Shown here: piece after piece, positions 7,287-16,016 of the stretch
Layout of the letters: every line of letters begins with the position of its first letter
Numbering within the stretch: the stretch's first letter is position 1
NCBI GenBank assembly: GCA_946414075.1
Contig: CAMKNA010000023.1
Span: 1 to 35,747, forward strand
DNA from: an uncultured Fibrobacter sp.
Lineage (GTDB): Bacteria > Fibrobacterota > Fibrobacteria > Fibrobacterales > Fibrobacteraceae
Length of the DNA: 35,747 nt
Direction of reading: 5' to 3'
Made by a program: the position numbers and the translations under genes
Notes under the pieces: generated by a model
The model's input: the letters and a program-made list of their open reading frames with translations, nothing else
Database searches by the model: none
What the model was told of the DNA's origin: nothing

Positions 7287-9326
7287 AGAATCTCTCGCAA
7301 CAACCTCCTGTTCTTCAGCTTCTTCGCTGGAGCCATCGTCCTTCCGATGGCGATTCTTTCCTATTTGAGTTTTCGCAACATTCAAAACGAGAACTACCTA
7401 ATCCAAAAGAATTTCGACGAAAATAGGGTTTCCTTGCAGAAGGACTTGGAGAACGCCCTGGAGAAGGAGCAGAGTAAAATCTTCCAAGAGACCAAGGCCG
7501 CATCCCTGTTCCTGTATGAGCTTCCCAAGAGCCTGCTGGAATTTGGCAATGCGGCAAGTTTCAAGGATGTAAAGGGAATCGAAGCCATATACCTCTACAA
7601 CAACGGGAATTTGGTTTACCCCGACATTTCATCAAAGCTACTCTCGCACGCCGACCACTTTTCCGACGCCAAGCCAACACTGGCAGAAAGCGCGCTCTAC
7701 CAAAGCGAGCAAGATGAGAGCAAATGGCAAGAATTGGAATTCTCCCGAGAATTGCTGGCAAGGAACCCCCTGCTTTCGACAAATGACCTGGTTCAGAATG
7801 TCCTGGGGCTGATAAGAATCGCCTATAAGAAAAAGGACTACAACGAAGCCCTACGGCTACTGAAAATCCTTGAATCTAAACCAAAGCTACAGGGATACCT
7901 GCACGCGGACCTCACCCGCCCTATCAATCTACTCCACTTTGACATCTTGGTAAAAATGAAAAAACACCAAGAAGCCGAAGATTACTGCCTGTTCGTATTG
8001 AACCAGTTCTTGCAAGAGAAATCGATTGAAGACATTCCCTCTACAAGATTTTTCTTTGAAACCGCCTTTACCCAGATTCTGTCCTTTGAGAATCTCAAGC
8101 AAGAAAAACGAGAAGCCTTCTGGAACCTTCGGGGGAATTTCAACCGCCAGCTGGCCTACACCGAAATCTTAATGAAAAATCAGGAATTGTTTCAAAGGAC
8201 TTTGTACAGCGAGAGCCAGTCTAAAACGGGAATTCTATTCAAATCCGAAGGTGATGTTACGCTTTTCAGGATGTCGTACCCCATGCTACCGGGAAACCAG
8301 GTCGTCATAGCCAAGGTTGACGAGTCCGCTTACCGCGATAGAATTCTTGACAAGCTAAAAAATATCGCGCAGCGCTGGAACAATGTTCCCTTTTCCATTA
8401 CCGACGCCAAGGATTCCTTATTGCTTGGCAGCGTCCCCGACAGTGCCACCATTCTCAACCAGACATCCCTTGGTGTCGCCCCATCTTGGCAATTGACCCT
8501 CTACGAAAAAGATATCGGCGAAATTCAAAAAGAATCCAGGCACAGGATGTTCCTGATGTACGGGCTCCTGTTCTTCTCACTCATTACCGTTATCTTCGGT
8601 TCCTTCTTTATGCTGCGGTTCTTCATTCAAGAGCACAAGCTCCTGGCCATGAAGGCGAATTTCTTGTCCAGCGTATCCCACGAGCTGAAAACACCGCTGA
8701 CTTCTATCAAAATGTTCGCCGAAATGATGGCCCGGGGCCGCGTCATGAAGGTCGAGAAGGTCCAGGAATACTCGGGCCTTATCAACAAGGAGGCTTCCCG
8801 CCTAGAAAACCTAATTGGAGCCATCCTGAACTATACACGCATGGAGCACGGCACGGGTGCATTCAAGTGGGAGAAACTGGATTTTTCTATTTGTGTCAAG
8901 AAGGTGTTTGAAGCCGTTGAAGACATCGGTGTCGAAAAAGGGCTTTCCTTCAAGACACAGATTGCCCCCAATGTATATGTCATGGGCGACTACACCGCCC
9001 TTTACAGCCTTGCCCAAAATCTAATAGAGAACGCCATCAAGTATACTAACGCTCCCGGCGACATTGAAATCAAGGTTTACAATGAAGATGACCGCGCCGT
9101 ATTTTCGGTAATCGACACAGGCGTGGGTATTCCGTCTTCAGAGCAAAAAAATATATTTAATGACTTCTATAGGGTTGGCGACGAGATGACCCGCAGCACA
9201 AAGGGGTCGGGACTTGGGCTTGCCATTGTAAAGAGGGTTGCCGAAACCCACAAGGCGACCATTTCCCTGGTGAGCAAGCCTGGCAAGGGCTCCAACTTTA
9301 CGGTTAGATTTAGAAAGGTGGACTAA
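7284..9326 (+). CDS. Membrane histidine kinase with TPR-like extracytoplasmic sensor region
   Basis: Sensor kinase partnered with the regulator 1 base downstream. With the CTG start it has 680 residues. TM1 is NNLLFFSFFAGAIVLPMAIL. An approximately 380-residue external region follows, including helical repeat-like segments (YKKKDYNEALRLLKILESKP; MKKHQEAEDYCLFVLNQFL) that look like TPRs. TM2 is MYGLLFFSLITVIFGSFFML. There is no HAMP; TM2 leads directly to HisKA with SVSHELKTPL (phospho-acceptor H466). The HATPase_c has an N-box (NLIENAIKYT), G1 (DTGVGI), an F-box-like NDFYR and G2 (KGSGLGLAIV). All catalytic elements are intact. If translation began at ATG 7347 the protein would have 659 residues and lack most of TM1. 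The ligand is unknown; the LysM and TPR/propeller neighbours suggest an envelope cue. Confidence 0.9.
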   Translation: MRISRNNLLFFSFFAGAIVLPMAILSYLSFRNIQNENYLIQKNFDENRVSLQKDLENALEKEQSKIFQETKAASLFLYELPKSLLEFGNAASFKDVKGIEAIYLYNNGNLVYPDISSKLLSHADHFSDAKPTLAESALYQSEQDESKWQELEFSRELLARNPLLSTNDLVQNVLGLIRIAYKKKDYNEALRLLKILESKPKLQGYLHADLTRPINLLHFDILVKMKKHQEAEDYCLFVLNQFLQEKSIEDIPSTRFFFETAFTQILSFENLKQEKREAFWNLRGNFNRQLAYTEILMKNQELFQRTLYSESQSKTGILFKSEGDVTLFRMSYPMLPGNQVVIAKVDESAYRDRILDKLKNIAQRWNNVPFSITDAKDSLLLGSVPDSATILNQTSLGVAPSWQLTLYEKDIGEIQKESRHRMFLMYGLLFFSLITVIFGSFFMLRFFIQEHKLLAMKANFLSSVSHELKTPLTSIKMFAEMMARGRVMKVEKVQEYSGLINKEASRLENLIGAILNYTRMEHGTGAFKWEKLDFSICVKKVFEAVEDIGVEKGLSFKTQIAPNVYVMGDYTALYSLAQNLIENAIKYTNAPGDIEIKVYNEDDRAVFSVIDTGVGIPSSEQKNIFNDFYRVGDEMTRSTKGSGLGLAIVKRVAETHKATISLVSKPGKGSNFTVRFRKVD

Positions 9327-9327
9327 C

Positions 9328-10035
9328 ATGCAACATAAAATCCTCATCGTAGAAGACGAAGAAATCATCCGGCTCGGGCTCCAGGACAACTTCGAACTGG
9401 AGAACTACATTGTAGAAACTGCCGCCGACGGAGAAGAAGCCATCGCCAAGGCGGATTCCTTTATGCCGCACCTGGTGATTCTCGACCTGATGATTCCCAA
9501 GAAAAGCGGCTTCGAAGTCTGCCGCGTCATCCGTAAAAAGCATCCGCAAACCTTTATCATCATGCTGACCGCCAAAACCGAAGAGACCAGCAAGGTGGCA
9601 GGGCTCGAAATGGGTGCCGACGACTATGTAACCAAACCTTTCTCCATTCTGGAACTTTTAGCCCGAGTCAAGGCTTTTTTGCGCAGAGTCGATACCGACG
9701 CCGTTCCAACTCAATCGGCACAATCCCCCGATGTAGTGGACTTTGCCGACATCCACCTGGATTTCAAAAAGTACGAAGCCACCAAGGGCGGAGCCCCCCT
9801 GGAAATGTCGGCCAGGGAATTCCAGATTCTCAAGTATTTCTGGCAGCACAAGGGCGAAGTGGTCCTCCGCGAAGACCTGCTGCAAGATATTTGGGGCTAC
9901 ACTACCGACAACATGCCTTCCACCAGAACTATCGACAACCATATCGTAAATCTGCGTAAGAAACTTGAAGACGACCAGGCCAACCCGAAAATCATTCTTT
10001 CCATCAGAGGGGCAGGGTATAAGTTTGATGTGTAG
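9328..10035 (+). CDS. OmpR/PhoB-family response regulator
   Basis: Cytoplasmic transcription factor of 235 residues. The receiver domain (1-120) has the acidic pocket E9-D10, phospho-acceptor D53 (VILDLMIP), switch Thr in MLTAK and Lys in YVTKPF. The C-terminal winged helix (about 140-235) has LEMSAREFQILKYF, the DLLQDIWGY recognition region, the STRTIDNHIVNLRKKLE DNA-contact helix and the closing hairpin SIRGAGYKF. It begins one base after the kinase stop and is certainly its partner. Its targets cannot be named. The stop codon TAG lies inside a heptanucleotide array that leads into the next gene. Confidence 0.95.
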   Translation: MQHKILIVEDEEIIRLGLQDNFELENYIVETAADGEEAIAKADSFMPHLVILDLMIPKKSGFEVCRVIRKKHPQTFIIMLTAKTEETSKVAGLEMGADDYVTKPFSILELLARVKAFLRRVDTDAVPTQSAQSPDVVDFADIHLDFKKYEATKGGAPLEMSAREFQILKYFWQHKGEVVLREDLLQDIWGYTTDNMPSTRTIDNHIVNLRKKLEDDQANPKIILSIRGAGYKFDV

Positions 10036-10056
10036 TGTGTAGTGTGGGATGTAACA
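10029..10056 (+). repeat. Heptanucleotide tandem array before the 10058 start codon
   Basis: Four 7-base units in register: TGTGTAG, TGTGTAG, TGTGGGA, TGTAACA, ending one base before the ATG at 10058. The first unit contains the stop codon of the response regulator. Re-phased, the unit is TGTAGTG, the same as in the array at 15989-16016. No Shine-Dalgarno sequence is visible in the remaining bases. Confidence 0.7.
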
Positions 10057-10057
10057 A

Positions 10058-12583
10058 ATGAAGCAATGTAGAATAGACATAAGACCAACAGCAATGCGCG
10101 CAGCGGTGATGCTTGTGTGGTTGTGCGGGCTTTTGTCTCTTGCATTTGCCGAAAAAATGGAGTCATCCATCCAAGAAGCCCTATACCGTTTCGAAATGAA
10201 GGGCGAATTCCAGAAGGCTGTCAGCATCTTGGAAAATGTTGTCAGCGAGGGCGATTCAGCAGATCGGGAGCAAGCCAGCTTCTATCTGGGGAAAATCCAG
10301 GATCTGGCCGGGAACAGGCAATCTGCACAACTCTACTACAAACAAAGCCTTCAACAAAACAAAAAAGCCAGCAAAGCCTATTGGCTTGCCGAAAGAATAG
10401 CGGCCACCACAAGCGAATTCGAAACCGTTCAAAAGAAATCCCTGCGGCTAAAATCCCCCATACAAAAGATTTTCGATGGAAACCCCGCATACATCTATCT
10501 TCAAAACGGAAGTACCTACAAGATTTTAAACGATTCCCTCATCCATGTTCCCACGGGTCTTCCCTCCTCTGCCGAAGTTTTAAAGATTGACAATACCGGC
10601 ATCTGGTATTCTTCGCCTGAAAAAGACAGCATCCACTTCAAGCCCCTCAACAACATTCGCAAGGCAAAATCATTTGCCTTACGGAACCCTCGGGACATCT
10701 CTCTTGGCGAAAACAAGGACCTCATCCAAGGGGATTACGCAATCGTTCTCGTCAACAAGAAAGGCGACCTAGAACAGACCAGCGACAAGTACAACGAATG
10801 CCAACTGGAAATGTTCTACGCTCCTACAGGGCATTTTGTAATGAACTGTCCAGACAACGCGCTCCATTTCCTTTCCGACGAAAACCTTTCAGAGTCATTC
10901 ACCATAAGCCAATTTGACGCCATTCAGCAAATCATCTCGTTCAGAGACAACATCCTCTTCTATTCTGGCGGGAACCTGTTCTGCTACGCCCCCCAAAAGT
11001 CTACAGAGCCACAATGGAAGGTCTCGTTCAACAATGTGGAAAGCATCACCCCCTTCGGCAGCAATGTGGCGGTTTTAGAAGCTTCCGGCCGTATTTCGCT
11101 AGTTGACATCCATTCTGGAAATTCTATCACCTCCACACGAAGCGATGCCGATAAGATCTACCCCCTTGCCAAGGGAACCCTTGGCTTGTTCACTAGTGAA
11201 GGCGCCCTTATCGTGGTGGACACCCTACTCCACCCCCTTTGGAACTTTAACTTCGCAAGGCCCCTTTCCACGGCTCCCCTGTACACCAACGGAAACACAT
11301 ACCTGTGTTTCGACGGGCAGAACCTTCAGGGAATCATCTCACATTATTACGGGAAGACCCCCCTTGCATCAACGGTTCTTTCACAACAAGCTGCCATTCT
11401 GGCAGAGACATCCCAATGGGATAAACTTACCACCGTCCTTGACTCTCTCCTGAAACTGGAACCAGGCAATGCCGAAGCCTGGCTATTCAAAGCCCTGCAA
11501 CTGGAAAACACCCAAGGCAAGGAATCGGACCGTCAAAAAGTTTGGGCCGAAGCCGTAAGGCTTTCCGTCAGTAACCCCCATGTAACGCCGCTTATTCTCA
11601 ACCGCTACGGCAAGGCCATCGGAGCAAAATTCGTAAGCCTTTTGAACATATCTCCCAAAACCAGGTATCCACAATTTTTTGGGAGCAAAAAGAATCTCTA
11701 TACAGTTGATCCGGCAGCAAACCGTCTCATCTGTATCAATGCAGAGACGGGAGAATTGCGTTGGACCAGGGCCCTGTCCAAAATGGACAACAGCCCCATC
11801 ATCAACAGTGACGAAAAAGCCCTGGTCCTAGCGTCGGGATTCAACCTAGACATCTACGAGCTCAACAGGGACGGCAAGAAAATAACCGTTCAACTTCCGG
11901 GAAAGGCTTTCAACATATCCTTGGAAGCTGAAGCGGTCTACATTTCCACATGGAACGGTTTCCTGATGAAACTGACAAGACCCGACGGTAGGCTGGCATG
12001 GTCCCGCAAGATATTCGACCTTCCCTTCCTTTTCGCAAGGGACGACGCACAAATCGTGGCCGCGAGCCTGGAAGGGAGCATCACGCACCTTTGGGAAGGT
12101 TCCGGCCAAATCAAGCAGGAATCCTCCCGGATTCAGGCAGGCATATCCCAAATAACCCATGCCGACTCCATGATGGCCTTTGCGACAAACAACAACAGGC
12201 TTCTGATTTACGATTCAAGGCACCTGGATAAGGAGCCCCTGCAGATCCTGATGGAGTCCCCAATATCTTCCCTGCAAGCCGTATCCTACCAGGGAACGGA
12301 ATGCATTCTGGTGGGTCTTGCGAACCAAAGCCTGCTGCTGTACACCATTTCGGGGACGCCTCTCTGGAAATTCCAGGGGAAGAACTCCATCTTCTCCACG
12401 CCCTTCGTCGATGAAGGGCTCGCATGGCTAGACCAAGAAAGCGAAGTCATCGCCATATCCCTTTCAAACGGAAAGGTTGTGAAGCGGTTCAGCACTCCAG
12501 GAGGCGCAGGAACCCCCTTTATCCTGAACAAAACTCTCTTTAGCGCTTCGTCAAAGCGGCTCCTTTACGGATTTTCACTCTAA
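10058..12583 (+). CDS. Exported TPR plus beta-propeller protein of unknown function
   Basis: An 841-residue protein, or 829 from ATG 10094, which puts the signal peptide first (MRAAVMLVWLCGLLSLAFA). The mature N-terminus has two TPR-like helical hairpins (ALYRFEMKGEFQKAVSILE; ASFYLGKIQDLAGNRQSAQL) and another near residue 450 (LDSLLKLEPGNAEAWLFKAL). The rest is a long series of beta repeats of PQQ/WD type, for example NRLICINAETGELRWTR, FLMKLTRPDGRLAWSRKI, LLLYTISGTPLWKFQGK and EVIAISLSNGKVVKRF. This suggests one or two periplasmic propellers resembling BamB-like or PQQ-repeat proteins without enzyme residues. It is the last gene of the LysM-kinase-regulator operon. A role as a sensor accessory or as part of envelope assembly is inference. 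Confidence 0.75.
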   Translation: MKQCRIDIRPTAMRAAVMLVWLCGLLSLAFAEKMESSIQEALYRFEMKGEFQKAVSILENVVSEGDSADREQASFYLGKIQDLAGNRQSAQLYYKQSLQQNKKASKAYWLAERIAATTSEFETVQKKSLRLKSPIQKIFDGNPAYIYLQNGSTYKILNDSLIHVPTGLPSSAEVLKIDNTGIWYSSPEKDSIHFKPLNNIRKAKSFALRNPRDISLGENKDLIQGDYAIVLVNKKGDLEQTSDKYNECQLEMFYAPTGHFVMNCPDNALHFLSDENLSESFTISQFDAIQQIISFRDNILFYSGGNLFCYAPQKSTEPQWKVSFNNVESITPFGSNVAVLEASGRISLVDIHSGNSITSTRSDADKIYPLAKGTLGLFTSEGALIVVDTLLHPLWNFNFARPLSTAPLYTNGNTYLCFDGQNLQGIISHYYGKTPLASTVLSQQAAILAETSQWDKLTTVLDSLLKLEPGNAEAWLFKALQLENTQGKESDRQKVWAEAVRLSVSNPHVTPLILNRYGKAIGAKFVSLLNISPKTRYPQFFGSKKNLYTVDPAANRLICINAETGELRWTRALSKMDNSPIINSDEKALVLASGFNLDIYELNRDGKKITVQLPGKAFNISLEAEAVYISTWNGFLMKLTRPDGRLAWSRKIFDLPFLFARDDAQIVAASLEGSITHLWEGSGQIKQESSRIQAGISQITHADSMMAFATNNNRLLIYDSRHLDKEPLQILMESPISSLQAVSYQGTECILVGLANQSLLLYTISGTPLWKFQGKNSIFSTPFVDEGLAWLDQESEVIAISLSNGKVVKRFSTPGGAGTPFILNKTLFSASSKRLLYGFSL

Positions 12584-12595
12584 ACTGGCGATTCA

Positions 12596-12626
12596 TGTCC
12601 AGATTACTCCAATTTGGACAGTTTTT
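12596..12626 (+). terminator. Weak hairpin followed by T-tract after the propeller gene
   Basis: TGTCCA (12596-12601) pairs with TGGACA (12615-12620), with a 13-base loop, followed by GTTTTT. The stem is short and the loop large, so it is a marginal intrinsic terminator at the end of the signalling operon. It lies 12 bases after the stop. Confidence 0.3.
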
Positions 12627-12696
12627 GGCTAAAAAGCAGTGGTTTTCCCCCAGAAAAAACATTACATTTCTCATATATATTTGGGACTTTAGAAGG

Positions 12697-14466
12697 ATGA
12701 AGCTCTTGACCCGTTTTAGCATTCTTAGCACCATCGCCCTTACCGGCGTTCTACTTGTTTTCTCCGGTTGCAAAACCGAGGAAAAGGCCGAAATAGCCCA
12801 AGATCAGCAGGAATATCCCAGAAGCGAGACCCTCTATATCGGCGGTTTCGACTGGGCGCCCCCGGCCACATTCAACCCCCTGGACTATGACCCCAACTTC
12901 CCCATCGACGGGAATGTGCGGCTCATGTACGAGACCCTGGTGACCTACAACCAGCTGAATGGCGAACTGGAGCCCATGCTGGCCGATAGTTTCAAGCAGA
13001 CCGACGACGCCATTATCGTCCACCTGGACGAAAGGGCCAAGTGGAATGATGGGCAACCGGTTACCGTAGACGATGTCCTTTACACCTTCTTTATCGACTC
13101 CATCCTACCTACACCCCGTCACGGCAACTGGAACTACATCGAGAGCATTTCTGCCGATAAGGACAACAACATTACCTTTGCCTTCAAGAAAAGCAACCCC
13201 AACCCGCTTATTCTCTTGAATGCCATCGCCGAAACGTCCATTTTGCCCAAATCCGTGTTCCAGCCCATTATCGAAGAGGCCAAGAGCGGAAAGGATTACG
13301 ATTTTTCTAAGGTCACAGCATTCAAAAACGACTCCAAGCCGCTGGTTTCGGGCCCCTACGACCTGAAGGATTTCTCCCCCGACAAGATTGTACTGGAAAG
13401 GAACGACAACTACTGGGGCAATGTAAAGTACGACGGCAAAAAGCCCGCTCCCAAGTTCATCATCCACTCCCTGTACAACGGGAACAACCACTTTAACAGC
13501 GCCATGGTCAAGGGAAACCTGGATGTATCGTCCATTTTCCTGCCCCGTATCTGGGACAAGTCCAAGGATAGCATCCGTGCCTGGAGCAGGAACGAGCCCT
13601 ACCACCAGCCGGGGTCCATCACTACGCTCCTCATCGCCCACCAGTCCAAGCCTTTTAGCGATGTTGCCTTCCGCCGCGCCCTGGCCCATAGCATTAATTT
13701 TGAAAAGGTCAAGGCAAGGGCCATATCCAACTACACACCGGCCATGCAGTCTGGCTTTATCCTGCCCTTTGGCATCGAGGGCAAGTTCTTCAACAAGGAA
13801 GATGCCGAAAAGTACGGCTACGAATTCGACCTGGACAAGGCCCGCAACATCCTGAAAGAAGCCGGCTACTCCTGGGATGCCAATGGCGCCCTTTTGAACC
13901 CCGACGGAAGCCCCGTCCGCACCATCAAGTTGGAATGCCCCCAGGGTTGGACCGACTGGGAGGACGCCATCAAGGTTATCGCCGGAACATTCCAGGAAAT
14001 CGGCATTCCTGCCGAAGAATACTTTGTGGACTACGGCATCTGGGACAAGGACCTGCGTCTCGGGACCTTCGACCTAGCCATGAAGACCCAGACCGCCGAG
14101 CTCTCCGCAGCCACCCCCTGGACCAGGTTCTCACAGATTATGGGACCCATCGGGGCCAAACCAGTAGGCGAGGACGCCTTCTCCAACCAGGGTAGATTCA
14201 ACAACGATGCCGCAAACAAGTTGCTGGACAAGATCCCCACCATCCGCAATGAAGCCGAGTTGACCCTTGCCTATCGAGAGCTGAACAAAATTTTCATGGA
14301 GACCATACCGGTACTTCCAATCATGTACAGACCGACCCAGTACTACCAGTTCTCCACCAAGCACTGGACCAACTTCCCCACCGAAGAAAACCCCTACGCC
14401 CCGCCACAACACCTGATTGTGGCCGCAGGAGTCAAGGCCCTGTGGGAAATCAAGGCGGTCAAGTAA
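12697..14466 (+). CDS. Oligopeptide-type extracellular solute-binding lipoprotein (SBP family 5)
   Basis: Substrate-binding component of an ABC importer, anchored as a lipoprotein. The frame is open from 12595, but the ATG at 12697 (MKLLTRFSILSTIALTG) gives a proper lipoprotein signal with lipobox VFSGC at about residue 26. The mature protein (589 residues in total) follows the SBP_bac_5 plan: TFNPLDYDPNFPIDGNVRLM, YETLVTYN, GELEPMLADSF, KWNDGQPVTVDDVLYTF, VSGPYDLKDF, LERNDNYWG, SDVAFRRALAHSI and the terminal VLPIMYRPTQYY. No permease or ATPase gene lies nearby, so its transporter is elsewhere or it acts as an orphan. The sequence AGAAGG abuts the ATG directly, so the ribosome site is poor. 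It probably has its own promoter in the AT-rich 12640-12690 stretch. Confidence 0.9.
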   Translation: MKLLTRFSILSTIALTGVLLVFSGCKTEEKAEIAQDQQEYPRSETLYIGGFDWAPPATFNPLDYDPNFPIDGNVRLMYETLVTYNQLNGELEPMLADSFKQTDDAIIVHLDERAKWNDGQPVTVDDVLYTFFIDSILPTPRHGNWNYIESISADKDNNITFAFKKSNPNPLILLNAIAETSILPKSVFQPIIEEAKSGKDYDFSKVTAFKNDSKPLVSGPYDLKDFSPDKIVLERNDNYWGNVKYDGKKPAPKFIIHSLYNGNNHFNSAMVKGNLDVSSIFLPRIWDKSKDSIRAWSRNEPYHQPGSITTLLIAHQSKPFSDVAFRRALAHSINFEKVKARAISNYTPAMQSGFILPFGIEGKFFNKEDAEKYGYEFDLDKARNILKEAGYSWDANGALLNPDGSPVRTIKLECPQGWTDWEDAIKVIAGTFQEIGIPAEEYFVDYGIWDKDLRLGTFDLAMKTQTAELSAATPWTRFSQIMGPIGAKPVGEDAFSNQGRFNNDAANKLLDKIPTIRNEAELTLAYRELNKIFMETIPVLPIMYRPTQYYQFSTKHWTNFPTEENPYAPPQHLIVAAGVKALWEIKAVK

Positions 14467-14518
14467 GTCTAGCCGGTCTCGTTTATTAACTTTGGTTCGA
14501 ATTACAAAGGAGTCAATT

Positions 14519-15319
14519 GTGGGAAAATCTCGTTTTATCTTGCCTAACGCTTTTACCAGCATGAACTTTTTACTGGGCGTCTTTGCCATCTGCTGGGTTA
14601 CGGGAGCCTTTGATTCATTCACTTCCACAGACACGCTCCGCATGGGGGCCTACTTCGTGATGCTCAGCATGCTCCTGGATAAGCTGGATGGCTTTGCGGC
14701 ACGGCTGGTCAACGCCAGCTCTGAGTTCGGCGCCCAGTTCGACAGCCTTGCCGACCTGATTGCCTTCGGACTCGCTCCCGCCTTCTGTGTATTCTTTGCC
14801 TACAAGACCTGCGCCCCCCAATTCTTTGAACAGAACGCCGCCTTGCTGGTAGTGACCTTTTCCATCTATGTGCTCTGTGCCGCCATGCGCCTGGCAAAAT
14901 ACAACGCCTGCGACTCCGACACCTACCACCATCACTTTTCCGGATTGCCGTCCACATTTGCCGGTGCCATCAACGCCACATTAATTGTGCTCCTAAAGTC
15001 CAAGGGCGTTCTTTCTTCCACCGACTCTTCGTTGATTATTCTCCCGGTCATCGTGATGCTTGCCACTGGCATCCTGATGGTGAGCCCGCTGTTCCTGCCC
15101 AAGCTTCAGCCCCGCAAGAACAAGGCCTTCAACATTTTCCAGGGAGTGCTGATAGTCCTTACCTACATCGCCGGTTTCATGTTCATTTCGGATAAGGTTC
15201 CCTATGTCCTGGAGTACCTGCTGACTCTGGGCGGTTGCTACCTGGTCATCGGTTTCACCGTGGGACTGATCAACCGCAGTAAGATTATCGAAGAGGCTAA
15301 GGCTTCGAAAGGGGCTTGA
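14519..15319 (+). CDS. pssA: CDP-diacylglycerol--serine O-phosphatidyltransferase
   Basis: Integral membrane enzyme making phosphatidylserine from CDP-diacylglycerol and serine, the first step to phosphatidylethanolamine. A GTG at 14519, with AAGGAG 6 bases upstream, gives 266 residues and replaces a longer open frame that overlaps the previous gene. The full CDP-alcohol phosphatidyltransferase signature is present with exact spacing: D57-G58-x2-A61-R62-x8-G71-x3-D75-x3-D79 (LDGFAARL...FGAQFDSLADL). Several membrane helices follow, for example IILPVIVMLATGILMV and GVLIVLTYIAGFMFI. The N-terminal FILPNAFTSMNFLLGV matches bacterial PssA type II. No psd gene is in the window. Its last 23 bases overlap the convergent mpaA-like gene. 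Confidence 0.9.
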   Translation: MGKSRFILPNAFTSMNFLLGVFAICWVTGAFDSFTSTDTLRMGAYFVMLSMLLDKLDGFAARLVNASSEFGAQFDSLADLIAFGLAPAFCVFFAYKTCAPQFFEQNAALLVVTFSIYVLCAAMRLAKYNACDSDTYHHHFSGLPSTFAGAINATLIVLLKSKGVLSSTDSSLIILPVIVMLATGILMVSPLFLPKLQPRKNKAFNIFQGVLIVLTYIAGFMFISDKVPYVLEYLLTLGGCYLVIGFTVGLINRSKIIEEAKASKGA

Positions 15320-15998
15320 GTTTTAAAAACTCGGCCAGTCTTTTCCCGTAGCGTTCGTACAGAAGTTCGGGAGCAAGACGCGGAAGTTCCACCGTAACAC
15401 ATTCAAGGTTATGTTCACTACACCAGGTACCGAAGCTGCCTGGTGTTTTGTATCCTATGTCCTTGACATAGGGAACATCGAACACCGCCTGAAGTTCCTT
15501 GACAAGCGTCGTTTCTTCGGGAGCGTCGATGCAACCGATTGGGCTGTGGATTGACACCACCGCCCGGGGGCGAATTTGTTCTATTAACTTTATTATAGCG
15601 CTGACTTCGGGTTCACTGGCCGGGGCGGATCCTGCAGAAAGTTCCATATCCCTGTCCGCTTCCAGGATAGAGCGGGAACGCACCGGACTACTACTCCAGT
15701 TTTCCGTCGGGAAATTGCGGTTCAGGTCTACACCGTTTGCATTCCCGCGGGTGCCCAGCGCCACGCCGTCAGGATTGGCGCACAGCACGAAAGCCGTAGA
15801 TTCAAGGTTCCCGTCAAAGGCACGCATGGCACGGCTCAGCAGAAATGTAGTCTCCGGTTCTTCGCCATGAATTCCCGCCATGACAAGCAGGTGGCATGCG
15901 CCCTTGCAAGGGAAATACAGCAGAGGCGCACCGAGAACACTGGTGCCGTAGGGAGTGAATTTTAATCTGATAGATCCGGGAAGCATAACATTACTCAT
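15297..15998 (-). CDS. M14-family murein peptide amidase, MpaA-like
   Basis: Zinc carboxypeptidase-fold protein of 233 residues. MpaA relatives cut the gamma-D-glutamyl-diaminopimelate bond of murein peptides during recycling. Zinc ligands are visible as H44-G-E-E47 (MAGIHGEEPET) and H151 (VSIHSP). The general base is E204 in VTVELPR, and the substrate Arg is in VDLNRNFPTENW. No signal peptide is present, consistent with cytoplasmic recycling. It lies just downstream of a VanY-like carboxypeptidase and could act on the same peptides, though that is inference. The ATG lies within a heptanucleotide array that also covers the upstream gene's stop, and there is no Shine-Dalgarno sequence. It overlaps the tail of pssA by 23 bases. 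Confidence 0.87.
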   Translation of the reverse strand: MSNVMLPGSIRLKFTPYGTSVLGAPLLYFPCKGACHLLVMAGIHGEEPETTFLLSRAMRAFDGNLESTAFVLCANPDGVALGTRGNANGVDLNRNFPTENWSSSPVRSRSILEADRDMELSAGSAPASEPEVSAIIKLIEQIRPRAVVSIHSPIGCIDAPEETTLVKELQAVFDVPYVKDIGYKTPGSFGTWCSEHNLECVTVELPRLAPELLYERYGKRLAEFLKLKPLSKP

Positions 15999-16016
15999 TA
16001 CACACTACACATTAAA
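15989..16016 (-). repeat. Heptanucleotide tandem array spanning the vanY stop and mpaA start
   Basis: On the plus strand the units read CATTACT, CATTACA, CACTACA, CATTAAA in exact 7-base register. In the coding direction they read TTTAATG, TGTAGTG, TGTAATG, AGTAATG. The start ATG of the mpaA-like gene (15998-15996) and the stop of the vanY-like gene (16014-16012) both lie inside the array. The unit matches the one at 10029-10056. Confidence 0.7.

Noticed and set aside
4653..16016. CRISPR-like repeat arrays
   Set aside because: Repeats are contiguous 7-mers without spacers; no 25-40 base repeats with unique spacers or cas genes are present.
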